From: Anagrus nilaparvatae
Lineage: Eukaryota > Arthropoda > Insecta > Hymenoptera > Mymaridae
Reading direction: 5' to 3'
Assembly (NCBI GenBank): GCA_022575985.1
Contig: JAKSXM010000285.1
Location: 248,001-312,000, forward strand
Length of the DNA stretch: 64,000 nt
Positions 25,001 to 36,531 of this stretch are shown one piece after another. The position numbers and the translations under genes were made by a program. Position 1 is the stretch's first letter, and each line of letters starts with the position of its first letter. The notes under the pieces were generated by a model. That model was given only the letters and a program-made list of their open reading frames with translations, was not told where the DNA came from and did not search any database.

Positions 25001-28000
25001 GATGAAGCAATGATGGATCGTATTACAAAACCAGTATTTAGAAAATCGGCACGTATAGCTGATGAAGGGGACCTACTTAATAAGAACAAACAAACTGAAG
25101 AAGGAATTATCAGTTTCCCTCCAGTTGATCCAAGAGAATTCCCATACAAAGATGATTCAGGTGAAATATCAGATGAAGAGTCAATGAGATCAGACAAGGA
25201 AATTCAGCAATCCAGTGGCAGTTCTTGTGAACGTAGAAGGCGTGGAATCATAGATGATAATGATAGTGGAGAACCTCGAGTACAGGCTCCTCCTCAAGAA
25301 AAATCTGGTTTTAAATTTATCCACGGTATTCGTGATGCCATAAAATCTAGGAAATTTCATACTACTGGACGTTCGACAAAAAAGTTAAAGAAACGAAAAA
25401 ATATTCATTCACTTGAACCTATTGGCAACTCACACCCACCAGAAAAACCATTAAGAACAAGAAGCTCAAAACATTTAAATAAAGAGATTAGTGAAACAGT
25501 AGACAATCACCAATTCTTGTACCAACCCAATATTTCTTCCAATAATAGTGAAGTCTTAGAACCATTAGATACTGTAATTAAACCATTACGTAAGAAATCT
25601 AAAAGCTCATTATCAGCTTTACACAGAATATCTGTACCAGAACAAAATATATTGACGGTTTCAATAGATTTCAATGACAAACCTCCAGTCCCTTGTCGTA
25701 AAAAACGTCTGAGAAGAGATCAATCTTCTAGTTTAAGGTATACTTGTTAAAACATTTTCTTATGCCCTTTCTACACCAGCACATAATCTTTTTTTATGAT
25801 AATCATGTCTGCTAGAAATTTGTTGGTGTAGCTGGCGTAATTATATCTTAATAGGCTTAATTACGCCGGCTATACCAACAATTATCTTGCAGACATGATT
25901 ATCATAAAAGATTATTATGTGCTGATGTAGAACCGGTCTTATAATTGTAACATTTTTTTTAAATATTCTACCTTTTTTAGCATTCGGACAGTTGATAGCG
26001 CGGCCTGTAACGGATTTACCGATTTTAAAATTTCACGCGAGTCTTCTAGAGAAAGAATCCCTCCACCAACGCCTCCACCTACTCCACCAGTTCATAGGTC
26101 TCATCAAAATTATCTTGAAACCGGAGAAGATGAACTTAGGAAATCACCACCTATACCACCAAAGCGTCGATCTCGTTCTCGTGGGACTTCCATAATTCAA
26201 GATGATGACCGAACTTCTCGAGGTGCCGAATCACTGCCAGAACTTGGATACCTTGAAGATGATGTAACTCCCCGCTCATCCTCCCAAGAACCAAGTTTCC
26301 CAGGGTATGCTACTATTGAACGTCGTGATAATACCATAAAACCCATTCCACCTCGAAGAAAACATCAAAGAAAATTTGCTACAGTTCCCAGAAGGCCCAA
26401 ACACAAATCACCAACTCGAGGTTCTCTTGAGTCCATGTCTTTTGCTGATGACATGGATAATTTAGAAAATTCTCGAGAACTAACTAGTGCTGAAATTCTT
26501 AATAAAATGAAAGATAGACCCCTTCCAGCACCACCTAGGCCTCCAAGAACAAAAAGAAACCGAAGATATTTCAGAGATATAACACCTGATTATTCTGAAA
26601 ACGCCTGTTCAACTCAAACCGATCCACTGCCAGGTGATATGGATGGAGAAGTTACCAGAGGGACACTCGTTGTAACACCTTCAAGGTCAGGATCCCAAAT
26701 ATTCATTTCCACAGAAAGGATACCCAGCCCTACTCAGTCAACCACTCCACCCATTCCACCTTTACCTCAAAAACAAAGGAATATTGATAAAATGAGTAAG
26801 TAATTTTATAAACTATAAACATATTATATGCATGGTTACAAGTAAAATACAAAATTTAATATTTTTGAATTTTCTTACTCGTCTTAGAAGCAAATGAAAA
26901 ACCTCAAAGGTTTGATGAATCAATGATGCCAACTTCTTCACAATTAAATGTTCTCCGATCGGCATTATTTTCCACTGACGAACCATTAAGAATTTCTAGT
27001 TTAGAAGTATCCGATTTAAAAGTAGATAGATTAAGTGTGTCTCAATTAGAGGCTTATAAAATTGCAGCATCAGAAATCGATGCTATAGTGGTATCTGCAG
27101 CAGAAATGTCAAGTAAAGAAGAAACAGAAGGATCTCTACACCCATCATTGTTACAAGAATTAATAGCTATTAGGAATCATTTACAAACTGTTACGGAATC
27201 TCAATCACAATCGCGGCCAAGTTCCGCGATGGGTGAAGCTTCAACTGGCAGCAAAAACAATTTAGTTTCTGAAGATAAGGTTCAAAATCAAACTTTGCCA
27301 AATAAAAAAATACTTTCTAGAGAACCTTCACCTTATTTTGATAATAAAGACTTATCTGAGACATTGCTAACGGTACAATCAACGATAAATAAGGAAGCAA
27401 CCGATGAAATGGGTCGCACAATATATTCATCAATACCTGATCTCACGATAACATCTGACAACACAAGAGAAAAAAAAGATCCAGTTACGACCACAGAAGT
27501 GAGTAAAGTTAATCTTGTATAATAAAAACAATTAGAAAAATAACACAATTAAAAAATTTTTAGCCTGATGAGGAAGTAACAAATATCACGTCTGGGAGAT
27601 CAGTTTCAAGGTCCAGATCAGAGTCTCCGAGTCATGGGATTTCTGGTGCAGTTAGACAAACTGCATCGCCGGTAAAGTCTCTTCCACCTGTGATATCTGT
27701 AACTCCAGACACTTCCCTAAGACCTATAACATCTAATGGAGTACAATCAAAACGCGCTGTTATTTCGTACACCTCAAATAATGAGGGAAAACAGCCGTCG
27801 ATTCCTAGAGACACATCATCATCACCTCCACCAGCGAGAGAATCGTCTTCATCTCCAATAATGTTACTCAGAGAAACTTCTCAATCACCTTCACATTCTT
27901 CTACTAATGTTACACAATTCATAGCTTTCCCAACATCACAAATTCCATCTGAGTTTTTTTCTTTAGCGAACCCCTCATCATCTCTAACAACAAATAATCA

Positions 28001-28265
28001 AAGAGTAGAAGTAGATCCAAATGTTTTGGAAATGACAATGCAGTTATTAAGAGCATTAAAAATTGCTGGAACACATTCACTGAGGAATTTTGTTGATTCT
28101 GTAGTTTCCAGATTTGGCTGTGAAGACTCCGACAAAGTTCGACAAGTAGAACTGGCCCTTTGTGCTCTTTTGGTTCTTATTGCTGTTCTAATTCTTCTAT
28201 CCATCTGCTCACCAAAGACCGTAATGCATCATCATCATTGGGAATATTTCAATCCTCCCCAGTAA
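19079..28265 (+). CDS. Unrecognised tail-anchored, basic, proline-rich scaffold-like protein, 6 exons
   Basis: Exons 19079-19257, 23349-23715, 24137-25737, 25981-26795, 26888-27498 and 27564-28265 join in phase to encode 1424 residues. I do not recognise the family. Residues 250-300 contain a run of short units of the type LPERPKISLP and LPDRSKFHI. Residues 720-990 carry SH3-ligand-like stretches (IPPPTPPPTPP, PPIPPKRRSR, RPLPAPPRPPR). Around 1000-1060 is a predicted helical segment (LEVSDLKVDRLSVSQLEAYK). One hydrophobic helix at about 1387-1406 (ALCALLVLIAVLILLS) is followed by only 18 residues ending HHHHWEYFNPPQ, so it should be anchored by its tail with the bulk in the cytosol. There is no signal peptide. 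The short post-membrane tail ending in PPQ recalls KASH proteins of the nuclear envelope, but it is shorter and lacks the PPPX end. Exon 1 is assigned by phase and by donor and start context only; a start at the in-frame ATG near 23382 is an alternative. Intron 1 is 4.1 kb and full of repeats. Confidence 0.8.
20531..20830. repeat. 123-base tandem repeat with GGGGGCGAAGCCCCC hairpin, about 2.4 units
   Basis: Units start at about 20531, 20654 and 20777 with TAAACCTACCCC(C/T)AATGCTG and include a G-rich part with GGGGCGAAGCCCC self-complementarity. A single diverged unit sits at 57612-57750. The 131-codon open frame on the minus strand is a translation of this repeat and is not treated as a gene. 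Confidence 0.75.
21215..21560 (+). repeat. Dispersed repeat family A, copy 4
   Basis: Begins AACATGGAACATTTGTATAG, continues with a short G tract, then TTAGGGACTTACAATAAT-type units, and ends with TTTACACAAACCGGTTATGA. The order matches copies 2 and 6 in opposite or equal orientation. Confidence 0.6.
21980..22232. mobile_element. TA-flanked fold-back MITE, copy D2
   Basis: A 253-base hairpin whose ends AGTCCTGTCACCAGCAATGC and GCATTGCTGGCGACAGGACT are nearly exact reverse complements, with TA on both outer sides. The inner arms (TTTTTTGACCCGCTAAACAC) match D1 at 13379-13680, while the outer arms differ. The arms are closer to perfect than in D1, so this is probably the younger insertion. Confidence 0.8.
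25771..25930. mobile_element. Intronic fold-back MITE, family E
   Basis: Inside intron 3 of the tail-anchored protein gene, CTACACCAGCACATAATCTT pairs with AAGATTATTATGTGCTGATG, leaving a central GGCGTAATTA...TAATTACGCC hairpin. Almost the whole 243-base intron is this element. A related, diverged piece lies at 59795-59885. Confidence 0.75.
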
Positions 28266-29080
28266 TGTAAGTAACATTTTTCATTGGTATAATGTCCAGT
28301 GAATAAACTGATCAGTTTTACAAGTATTAATCTAATTTAAATATTTAATTAATATTTTTTGAATAATTTTTCAAAAAATTTAAAATAGCATTAAAAACAT
28401 TTAGATTGTGATATTAATAAATAACTTTAAATAAAATATTAGTTAAAACAAATTATTTGAGCTCAATAAAATGTTTATTATATCTGTTTCTTCACTGGAT
28501 CATTCAACCTTAGCTTGGCAGGAGTATTTTATCTTCAGAAAATAATTTATAATTTTTATAAAATTTTTACACTGTTTTTTCTGCCATGTAAATCTATAGG
28601 CATTTGCTTTATGAAATAAAATATTTTACTGTTATGTCTTTAATGACAATTTTGTATAAAGATTTTAGGTTTCTATACATTGTTACTATAATAAGAATCA
28701 AAATTATTGTTAAACTTTGTTAAAAAATTTTAATAAATATTAAAACTCAAAAAATTAATAAATTCTTGTAAAAAAACTTTACAAATTTATTTATTATCCA
28801 AATTATTTTTATAAATTTACTATGTAAATAATACTTACTAAATAGACTGTACAAAATAAATGATTTTTTTTTCTACTAATTAATCCTTGTATATAAGTAA
28901 AATTTTACAAGCAGTATTTACTTGTTAAAAGTTTACATTGATGCCACTTTTAAAGACTTCAACATCTCAGAAAATTGTAAATTACTTTCTGAGTGACTGG
29001 AATCTTTATTAAAATTGCAAAAATATATAATACTAAATATAATAATTTATAAAAAATAAAAAAAAACCTAACAAATATAT
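28266..29080. other. Convergent intergenic region (tail-anchored gene / NELF-E)
   Basis: AT-rich 3' flanks of two convergent genes. AATAAA-type signals are frequent on both strands. No coding sequence or structured repeat was recognised. Confidence 0.5.
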
Positions 29081-30087
29081 TCATGAAAAAAGATCATCTT
29101 CATAAACCTTTATATCACGTTTATCTTTATGAGCACTTTTTTGAGAATAACTTGCAGCTACATTGGACCACATTGAGCTTGAAGTTGTATCATTAACTGG
29201 TTCTATGACAGGTTGTCTTCTTGCCATCGACACTTTCAGCTGTATTGAACCTGCCATGGTACCATCCATTTCACTGATTGCACGTTCAGCTGAATCACTT
29301 TTTTCAAACGTTATGAATCCTCTAAAAGTTTTATTTTTATAAGACATTAATATTAATATGCATTTTTATAACTAAAATAAAATATGCTTTTCATTCTTAC
29401 TTCTTTTCAGCTTCCATTTTTATTTTTAAAATATTTCCAAAAGATGAAAAGTGCTTTTTAAGAAATTCTTCTGATATTTTGTATCCAGAAACAAAAATTG
29501 TATTGCCTTTTATAGGTTTAGTTTCAATTTTGTGTGCTAGCAATTTAGGATCTGGAAGAGCTCTATCATCTGGCTCTTTTGCCGATACAAAACTATCATA
29601 TAAGCCTTTAACTTTAGGCCTTGGTGGTTCACTTTCATCTTCTTCTGTTTGATTAGCAGAAAAAGGCTGATAAGAACATACTGATTTTTCAGTACTGTTT
29701 AACTTTCTTTCTAAACCACGCGGCCTTTTAAAAGCTTGCTCTGGTCTTTTAGAAATTTTAGGTGCTGTAATAACACCTGATTTTATTAATTTTTTTGCAA
29801 CTTCCCGAGCATCACGAGCTTCAGTTGGACGTTTAGGAGCTTGAGGTACCCTCTCCGGTTCTGGCTTTGGGGCTTTTAAGTCTTGCAATGCTTTTTTCTT
29901 TGTAAAATCATATTAAAATTTATAAGCACTTATTTTAAAATTAAATTTGTAATACAAACAAACTTTTATAACCTAAAATATAAAAATAAGTTGATGTTGA
30001 AAATACCTTTCTTTTAAGTTTATTATATTTTGTTTGTAGCATTAATTCTTCTTGTGTTAAATTTTGTGGAAAATGTAAGTAAACCAT
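29081..30087 (-). CDS. Nelf-E: Negative elongation factor E (NELF-E), 3 exons
   Basis: Exons 30087-30007, 29897-29401 and 29321-29081 (minus strand) give 272 residues. NELF-E is the RNA-binding subunit of the NELF complex, which with DSIF holds RNA polymerase II in the promoter-proximal paused state. The N-terminus MVYLHFPQNLTQEELMLQ is the conserved start that binds the rest of the complex. An RRM occupies about 157-230, with RNP2-like IFVSGY and RNP1-like KGFITF; the intron 2 junction falls in the codon just before that Gly. The length fits insect NELF-E (about 280 in fly), and the Arg-Asp dipeptide run of the vertebrate protein is absent, as expected for insects. It is head-to-head with VARS2. 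Confidence 0.93.
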
Positions 30088-30377
30088 TTTTAAATAAATG
30101 AAAATATAGATAAAAAATAAAGTTTACTGTAACAAAAACTCTAGTCTGAAAAGCGCGCTTTTATTATTGCGATAACTTGGCAGAGCAGACGCCAAAAAAT
30201 AAACAATTCTCTAATAATAACAAAAAAAAAGTGACCTCTGTGCAAAAATTTTTCGGAGCAAACCGGTAACCTCTATAGTCTTAAAAGTTTTATATAAAGA
30301 TTAAAGAATATTATAAAGATGTTGAATTAAATTTTGTTACAAATCTTATACAAATTACTTTATTAAAATATTCTAAG
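30088..30377. promoter_or_regulatory. Shared promoter region, NELF-E / VARS2
   Basis: Only 290 bases separate the two divergent start codons. The middle contains a short GC-richer stretch (AAAGCGCGCTTTT near 30150, a perfect palindrome, and CAGAGCAGACGCC). The layout suggests a bidirectional promoter without a clear TATA box. This rests on layout and inference only. Confidence 0.5.
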
Positions 30378-33300
30378 ATGATTAATAAAAAGTATTTAAA
30401 AGGCATTGAAAAAATTAACATAGCATCAAGAAAATGTCATAATATTCACAATGAAAACTTAGCAGGTAGGATTTCAAAATCTCGTGTAAAATCATATTAG
30501 TTTTAAATATTATATTTTATTCTGCTATTTGCGAACTAATTGTTGAATATTTTAACAAGATTTTCCAGTAGCCTATAAACCTAAAAGTGTAAATCAATCC
30601 TGGTATACAGTATGGGAAAAAGAAAACTTTTTTAAAAACAAAGCAAGTAATCAGAAGACTTTCTCAATGATTTTACCTCCTCCAAATGTCACAGGAACAT
30701 TACATTTGGGTCATGCACTAACAACAACGATACAAGATATTTTATCAAGATGGTGTGTTCATGTTAAATTAAAAATTAACAGCAATAAAACTATAATTGT
30801 TATTTTAGGCACATAATGAATGGTATTCCAAGTGCCTGGATTCCAGGTTTTGACCATGCTGGAATAGCAACTCAAGCTGTTGTTGAAAAATATTTGTATA
30901 AGACTAAAAAATTAAAAAGAACTGATATGAGTAAAGAAGAATTTCTTAGTGTCGTTAATGAATGGAAAACAGAAAAGTCTAATAACATTAGAAAACAGTT
31001 AAAAGATTTAGGAGCATCTCTTGATTGGTCTAATGAATACTTTACCATGAGTAAGGTACAAACTTAAATAATTTGATTTTATATTCTTCATACAAAATTT
31101 AACAAAAAATTAACTATAGCATCATAATAAAGCAGTCAATAAAGCATTTATAATGTTGAATGAAAAAAAATTACTGTATAGAGATAAATCCTTGGTGAAT
31201 TGGTCTCCATCTTTAGGCAGTGCAATATCAGAAATAGAAGTAGAACACGAAACACTTACTGAAAAAACAGATCTAGAATTACCAGGTTACAAGAAGAAGA
31301 TATCTTTTGGACAAATTTATGAAATAAATTATGAAGTCTTAGATTCAAGTAACACAATATATTTATATTAATTTTTATATTTTAATTTATACCAAGTTTG
31401 ATTTTGCAGAGGAAAAAATAAAAGTAGCTACAACCAGACCAGAAACTATTTTAGGAGATGTAGCGTTAGCCGTTCATCCAAATGATGAGCGATATTATCA
31501 CCTTATTGGAAAATTTGCAATGCATCCATTAATTAACAGAAAATTACCTATTGTCCCAGATTCTAATGTAGAAATGGATTTTGGTTCAGGTAAAAATTGA
31601 TCGAGCACTTATTTATTTCTTAAATTATTAAATCCAAATAATTTTTTTTTGCAGGGGTTGTAAAAATAACACCAGCTCATGATAATTTTGATTATGCAAT
31701 AGCTAAAAAGTTAAATTTAAGCATAATCGATGTTATTGATGAAAATGGTTGCATGAATGAAAATTCCGGCCAATATAAGGTAAAATTATTTAAAATATAT
31801 TTTTAAGAAATTTATTTTTAAATATCCTTAGCTTTTATTTCAAAGGGGCTTCCAAGATTTGAAGCAAGGCACAAAATAGTAAACGATTTATCAGAAAAAG
31901 GTGCCATTTTGTCAATAAAGGACCATAAAATGGAATTACCGAGATGTTCAAGGACTGGTGATGTTATAGAATTACTACTTAAAGATCAATGGTTTATTAA
32001 ATGTAAGGATATGGCATTTAAAGCTCGTAAAGTAGTTGAAGAGAGAACATTAAAATTGAATCCTAGTGAACATAGAGATATTTGGCTTGAGTGGCTTCAA
32101 AATCCAAGGTATTATAAAAAAAGTTTTTTCTTTTAATTAACTTAGGCATGAGATTTACATAGAAAAATTTTTTTAGAGATTGGTGCGTATCTAGACAGTT
32201 ATGGTGGGGTCATCAAATACCAGCTTATTTTTGTGAAATAAAAAATACCCAGGAATGGATTATTTCAGAGTCAAAAGAAGAAGCTATCAAAATTGCCATA
32301 AAAAAGTTTGGAAATAACGTCAAAGTCACCCAAGACAAAGATGTACTTGATACATGGTTTTCTTCTTCTTTATTACCATTTTCATCAATGGGTTGGCCAG
32401 AAAAAGTATTATTTTGTTGTTGTTATTTTTATTGTTCTTAACTAAATTTTTATATTTAAAATTCTCAATTTAGACAATAAATCTTCAAAACTACTACCCC
32501 TTAAGTTTAATGGAATCTGGACATGATATTTTATACTTGTGGATAGCTAGAATGACTATGTTAGGCTTAGAATTAACTGGAAAACTTCCATTCAATGTAT
32601 GTATTTTTAATAAAAAACTTTTTAATCAAATTATATTAACTGCCAAAAAATAATTTAATAAAATTTTTTATTTAGGAAATTTTACTACATGGGTTGTTAT
32701 GTGACTCGCAAGGTAAAAAAATGTCAAAAAGTAGTGGTAATGTACTTTTTCCTGAAAATATTATTGATGGTATAAGCTTAAATGTACTTTTAAATTTTTT
32801 AAATCATAAAATGACACAAAACTTTTTTTAACATATGAAATTTAACAGGAATTAAATGAGCAAACCAATAAAAGTTATAACATGGGAATTTTAAATGAAA
32901 AAGAATTAAAAAGAACTTTAGTGATGAATAAAAAGAAATTTCCGGACGGTATTCCAGAATGTGGTGTTGATGCTTTGCGTTTCACCTTATGCTCCCGAAA
33001 TGTAAAAGGTAAAAATATTATTTTTATTTTAAATTTATTTAATAATACTAAAATATTTTTAGAGCATTCAGTATCTTTTGATATTGTGGAATGTGAGCAA
33101 AATAAATTTTTTTTAAATAAAATTTGGCAAGCTAGTAAATATGTTCTTTTGAATACAAATAAAGAGCCAATTCAAGTTCCAAAAGATTTAACCATTTTGG
33201 ATCAATGGATTTTAAGTAAATTATCTTTAATGGTCAAAGCTGTTAATGAAGCCTTCAATGAGAATGCTTTTCATAAAGCCTTAAGGTCTATAAAAGAATT

Positions 33301-34044
33301 TGTTTACAACGAGTTCTGTGATTATTATGTAGTAAGTATTGTGATGTTTTAAATTCATTTAACTCTTGCTAAATACATTGTATTTAAGGAAGGAACAAAA
33401 ATAGGATTTAAAAGTAATAATGAAGCAATAATTAACAGCCATAAGTTCACTTTGATAAAATGCTTGGAAGTATCACTAAGAATACTTGCTCCAGTGACTC
33501 CATACCTAAGTGACGAATTGTATTCTAGATTAGAGAAAAAATTACCAGAATTTAATTTTGATAAATCTTTGCTCCAAAATTCATATCCAACAGAAAAAGA
33601 CTTCAGCCACTTTCGTAACACTGAATTAGAAAATAAAATGAATGAAGTGATTAAAATTATATTATCAATCAGAAAATTGATGGGAAATATAAGCAAGAAA
33701 TCAAATGTTAAAGGTAACAATTGATTTACATATTATTAAAAGCATAATTAAAAAAATAATTACATATTATTCTAGTTCACATTGTTTCTGATAACCAAGA
33801 TGATTTAAAAATGATTGAAGAAAATATTAGCATAATTTCTTCCATTAGTAAACTTCAAAATATTCAAATTTTTGATTCTAATACATATACTGCAAGCAAA
33901 AACAGTATATTAGATAATGGAAAACTTAATTGTAAAATTTATCTGATAATAGAGAACGATGAATTATTTAATAAAATTAAACAAAATCTCGAGAAGAGGA
34001 AAGTTAAGAGTAAAAATCAAGAAAAAGTTGCAATTTTGCAATAA
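30378..34044 (+). CDS. VARS2: Valyl-tRNA synthetase, mitochondrial type, 14 exons
   Basis: Exons 30378-30465, 30560-30752, 30809-31055, 31120-31348, 31410-31589, 31655-31779, 31846-32108, 32177-32405, 32474-32596, 32676-32783, 32849-33008, 33063-33331, 33389-33713 and 33776-34044 join in phase to 935 residues. The enzyme charges tRNA-Val with valine. Visible class I features are the HIGH box as HLGH (78-81, in [15 protein letters not shown]), the editing-domain motif [13 protein letters not shown], the [13 protein letters not shown] segment, [15 protein letters not shown], and the KMSKS loop (574-578). An anticodon-binding domain and a short C-terminal coiled-coil-like arm follow. The N-terminus ([19 protein letters not shown]) is basic and amphipathic like a mitochondrial presequence, and the length suits the organellar rather than the cytosolic enzyme, so mitochondrial location is inferred. 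In exon 10 a GTATAAGC site inside the coding sequence could mimic a donor, but using it gives an immediate stop. Confidence 0.93.
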
Positions 34045-34142
34045 AATATTAATTTATAAGAAATTTGTACATTTTGTATATAAAATATTATTTACAAAAA
34101 ATTAGGAAAATAAAAAATACATTCATACATTGAATAATTTAA
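34045..34142. other. 98-base convergent 3' region, VARS2 / KLHDC4
   Basis: A plus-strand AATAAA (34040-34045) overlaps the VARS2 stop codon itself. The gap is so short that the two mRNAs probably overlap at their 3' ends. This is inferred from spacing. Confidence 0.5.
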
Positions 34143-36192
34143 TTATTCATCAACATCCATATCTTCTAATTTATCAGAATCCGATTCACTATCAGATGCA
34201 TCAGAATCTTCATCACTTCCACTTTCTGAATCGCTAGAATACAACCATTTTTGAGATGATAAATCATCTTCATGAATAGTCACCCATTCGTCCAATTTTT
34301 TAATATCTGTAATTAAATAATATTTATTATAATCTAACAATTTTTTGCTACAGCAACATTTTTCCTTACCTAATTTGTAAAAATCACATAGAGTATATTG
34401 TTTATCAGAACCTTCAACGATTCCTCCAAACATAAAAAGGGTATTATTTTTTACTGCTAATCCAGGGTTAATTCTTGCAGAAGGCATTTTTTCTGAATTT
34501 GTTTCCATAGGCTGCTCACTTGAGGATTCTTTTTTTGTCGAAGGTCCTAAGGTAACCTAATTTTATTGAAAATTAATACTTAATTATGAGAAGATACAGG
34601 TAAATACAATTTTCGTATTATTTAAAAGAACTTACAGTAAATATACCATCATCGTCTGTGATTACAGTACTTTGTTTAATTTCTTCTGATAAGTCATCAT
34701 CTTTATCATCTGAATCATTTTCATCTCCCTTTGCTTTTCGCCGTTTTTTCCGAGCCTCTAAATCATTTTTGCCACAAAGTTTAACTGGTTTGTGAAATAA
34801 CAAAGATTAATAAATATTTAAACTCTTGTTCATGAAAAATGTAATATTTTACCATAATGCCACTGATGATTATTTGTATCCAATGAAACTAAATCATTAT
34901 AAAATGTTCCATTGATTTCTTCTTCATTATCCTCTTCATCATAGACACCACCAAACATGAAAGCAATGTTTGGCTGAACTAAGGTAGCAGCTGTACTACA
35001 TCTAGGTGATATTACAGCTCCGCGTTGCTTTACTAATGTCCATTTCCATTTTAAGCCAGTTTCATCATTTTCTATAAAATGCGTTTTTTAAAATACCTAT
35101 TTTATGAAAAATTTCTCTTTAACTTACTTTCAGGAGAAAATAAAAACATATCTGTGTGAACCTGACCCTTATCAACGTCTTTTTTTATTTTTTCTTTACG
35201 GTAACCACCATAGACCAGAATTTTGTTTTCTGAAGTAGGTAAAACTATGCACCCAGACCTAGGTGCAGGTGGAATTCCTATTTGAATAAAAAGTGTGTAA
35301 AAAAAGTTTGATAAAATGCTTTTTTAAATAAAGATTTTTGAGCTAATATTTACCTGAAATTACTAATTTATTCCAAGTATATGTGGACATATTAAAGCAA
35401 TGAATATCATTAAAATACTTACAATCTCTAAGATTGTCATAAAACCCTCCAAAAATATAGAGACATTTTTTTATTACTACCATTCTATGACCGCTTCTAG
35501 ATGAAGGTCCTCCAGGAGCACTAAAATTAAATATTTCGTTAGATTTTTTTTATATTTTCATAAAATACTTGAAAAAATTTACTTTATTTTTTCCCACTTC
35601 TTATCTCCAATATGATATACCCATAAATCTCGATAATGATAAAACTGAGATTCTGAAGGACTAGAAAATTCACCTCCGAAAATCCATAATTCTCCTTTAT
35701 TAGATGCAACAGTTACAGCTTGATGACCGCATCTTGGGGGAGGAGCACCTGGAGCCTTAACAACGGTCCACTCATTTTTATTAATATTATAAAAAAATAA
35801 ATCACCGTACACAACAGTCTTTTTACCATCGTAAAATTCACCACCATACATTATTAATTCATCTTTTAGAGGATGAGGTGTTAGAGTAAAATTAACTCTA
35901 CGAGAGGGTAAAGACACTTGTGATTCTACAACTCTTTGTTTTTTAGCTTCTTCTTTTTCAATTTCAGCTATAACTTTTTCAATGTCATCCTAATTTAATA
36001 ATTTTGTAATTAATGCATTATTGCGAGGTTGTTTAAATAAATAAATTATTGTTTGAATAATTAAAAACAGTGAAGTACCTCACCACGTGCCGCAAGCTCT
36101 TTTTTTTGCTTTGAATTCAATTTTTTTTCGGTTTTCATTGCTGTTTTCTCAATCCCACTTACCTTTTTTTTCTTTTTGTCTTTTTTACCCAT
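34143..36192 (-). CDS. KLHDC4: Kelch domain-containing protein 4, 8 exons
   Basis: Minus-strand exons 36192-36079, 35989-35583, 35520-35354, 35277-35128, 35071-34853, 34784-34636, 34556-34370 and 34306-34143 give 518 residues; human KLHDC4 is about 520. It starts with a lysine-rich stretch (MGKKDKKKKK) and a charged helical segment, then a series of kelch blades visible as ELIMYGGEFYDG, ELWIFGGEF, CLYIFGGFYDN, KILVYGGYRKEK, IAFMFGGVYDEED and TLFMFGGIVEG, each followed by a D(L/M)(F/W)-type strand. An acidic Asp/Ser/Glu C-terminal tail follows. The molecular role of the family is poorly known; the blades should form a beta-propeller. The last intron (34307-34369, 63 bases) is a multiple of three and stop-free, so retention would add 21 residues. 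Confidence 0.92.
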
Positions 36193-36531
36193 TTTTTCAA
36201 AAATTTTAGAGTAAAATGTCTAAAAAATTAAAATTAAAATATAAGGTTATGTAAAACTTTATGCAGTAATGCAGTAAAAAAATAAAAACAACTGTGCACA
36301 CACGTGATTTTACTGTGTGGTGTTTACCTAGTGTTTACAAACAAAGGAAACGGAGTTAATAACAGAAAACTGCAACGGCTTTTCCTACTTTTTTTTAAAA
36401 TAAAAAGCGTATAAGTAAATACGAGTAAAAAATAAATATTTATTTATTATTATTGAAAAAAAAATTTTAATGTAATATTCTTTTTTTCGTGGATAAAATT
36501 TATTTATTGGTTCTGAAACGAAAGAAAGAAA
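36193..36531. promoter_or_regulatory. Shared promoter region, KLHDC4 / PBZ-protein gene
   Basis: 339 bases separate divergent start codons. The stretch includes CACACACGTGATTT (an E-box, CACGTG) near 36298-36311, a CAAACAAAGGAAACGG segment, and otherwise A/T runs. A bidirectional promoter is inferred from the layout. Confidence 0.45.

Noticed and set aside
28229..28240. His-rich MHHHHW near a C-terminus, as in an expression tag
   Set aside because: The run is part of a phase-consistent native exon after a membrane helix, with normal codon use and no vector sequence nearby.
32770..32783. Donor at GTATAAGC as the end of VARS2 exon 10
   Set aside because: It would put a stop immediately after the next acceptor. 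The downstream donor keeps the DGISLN segment and the frame.
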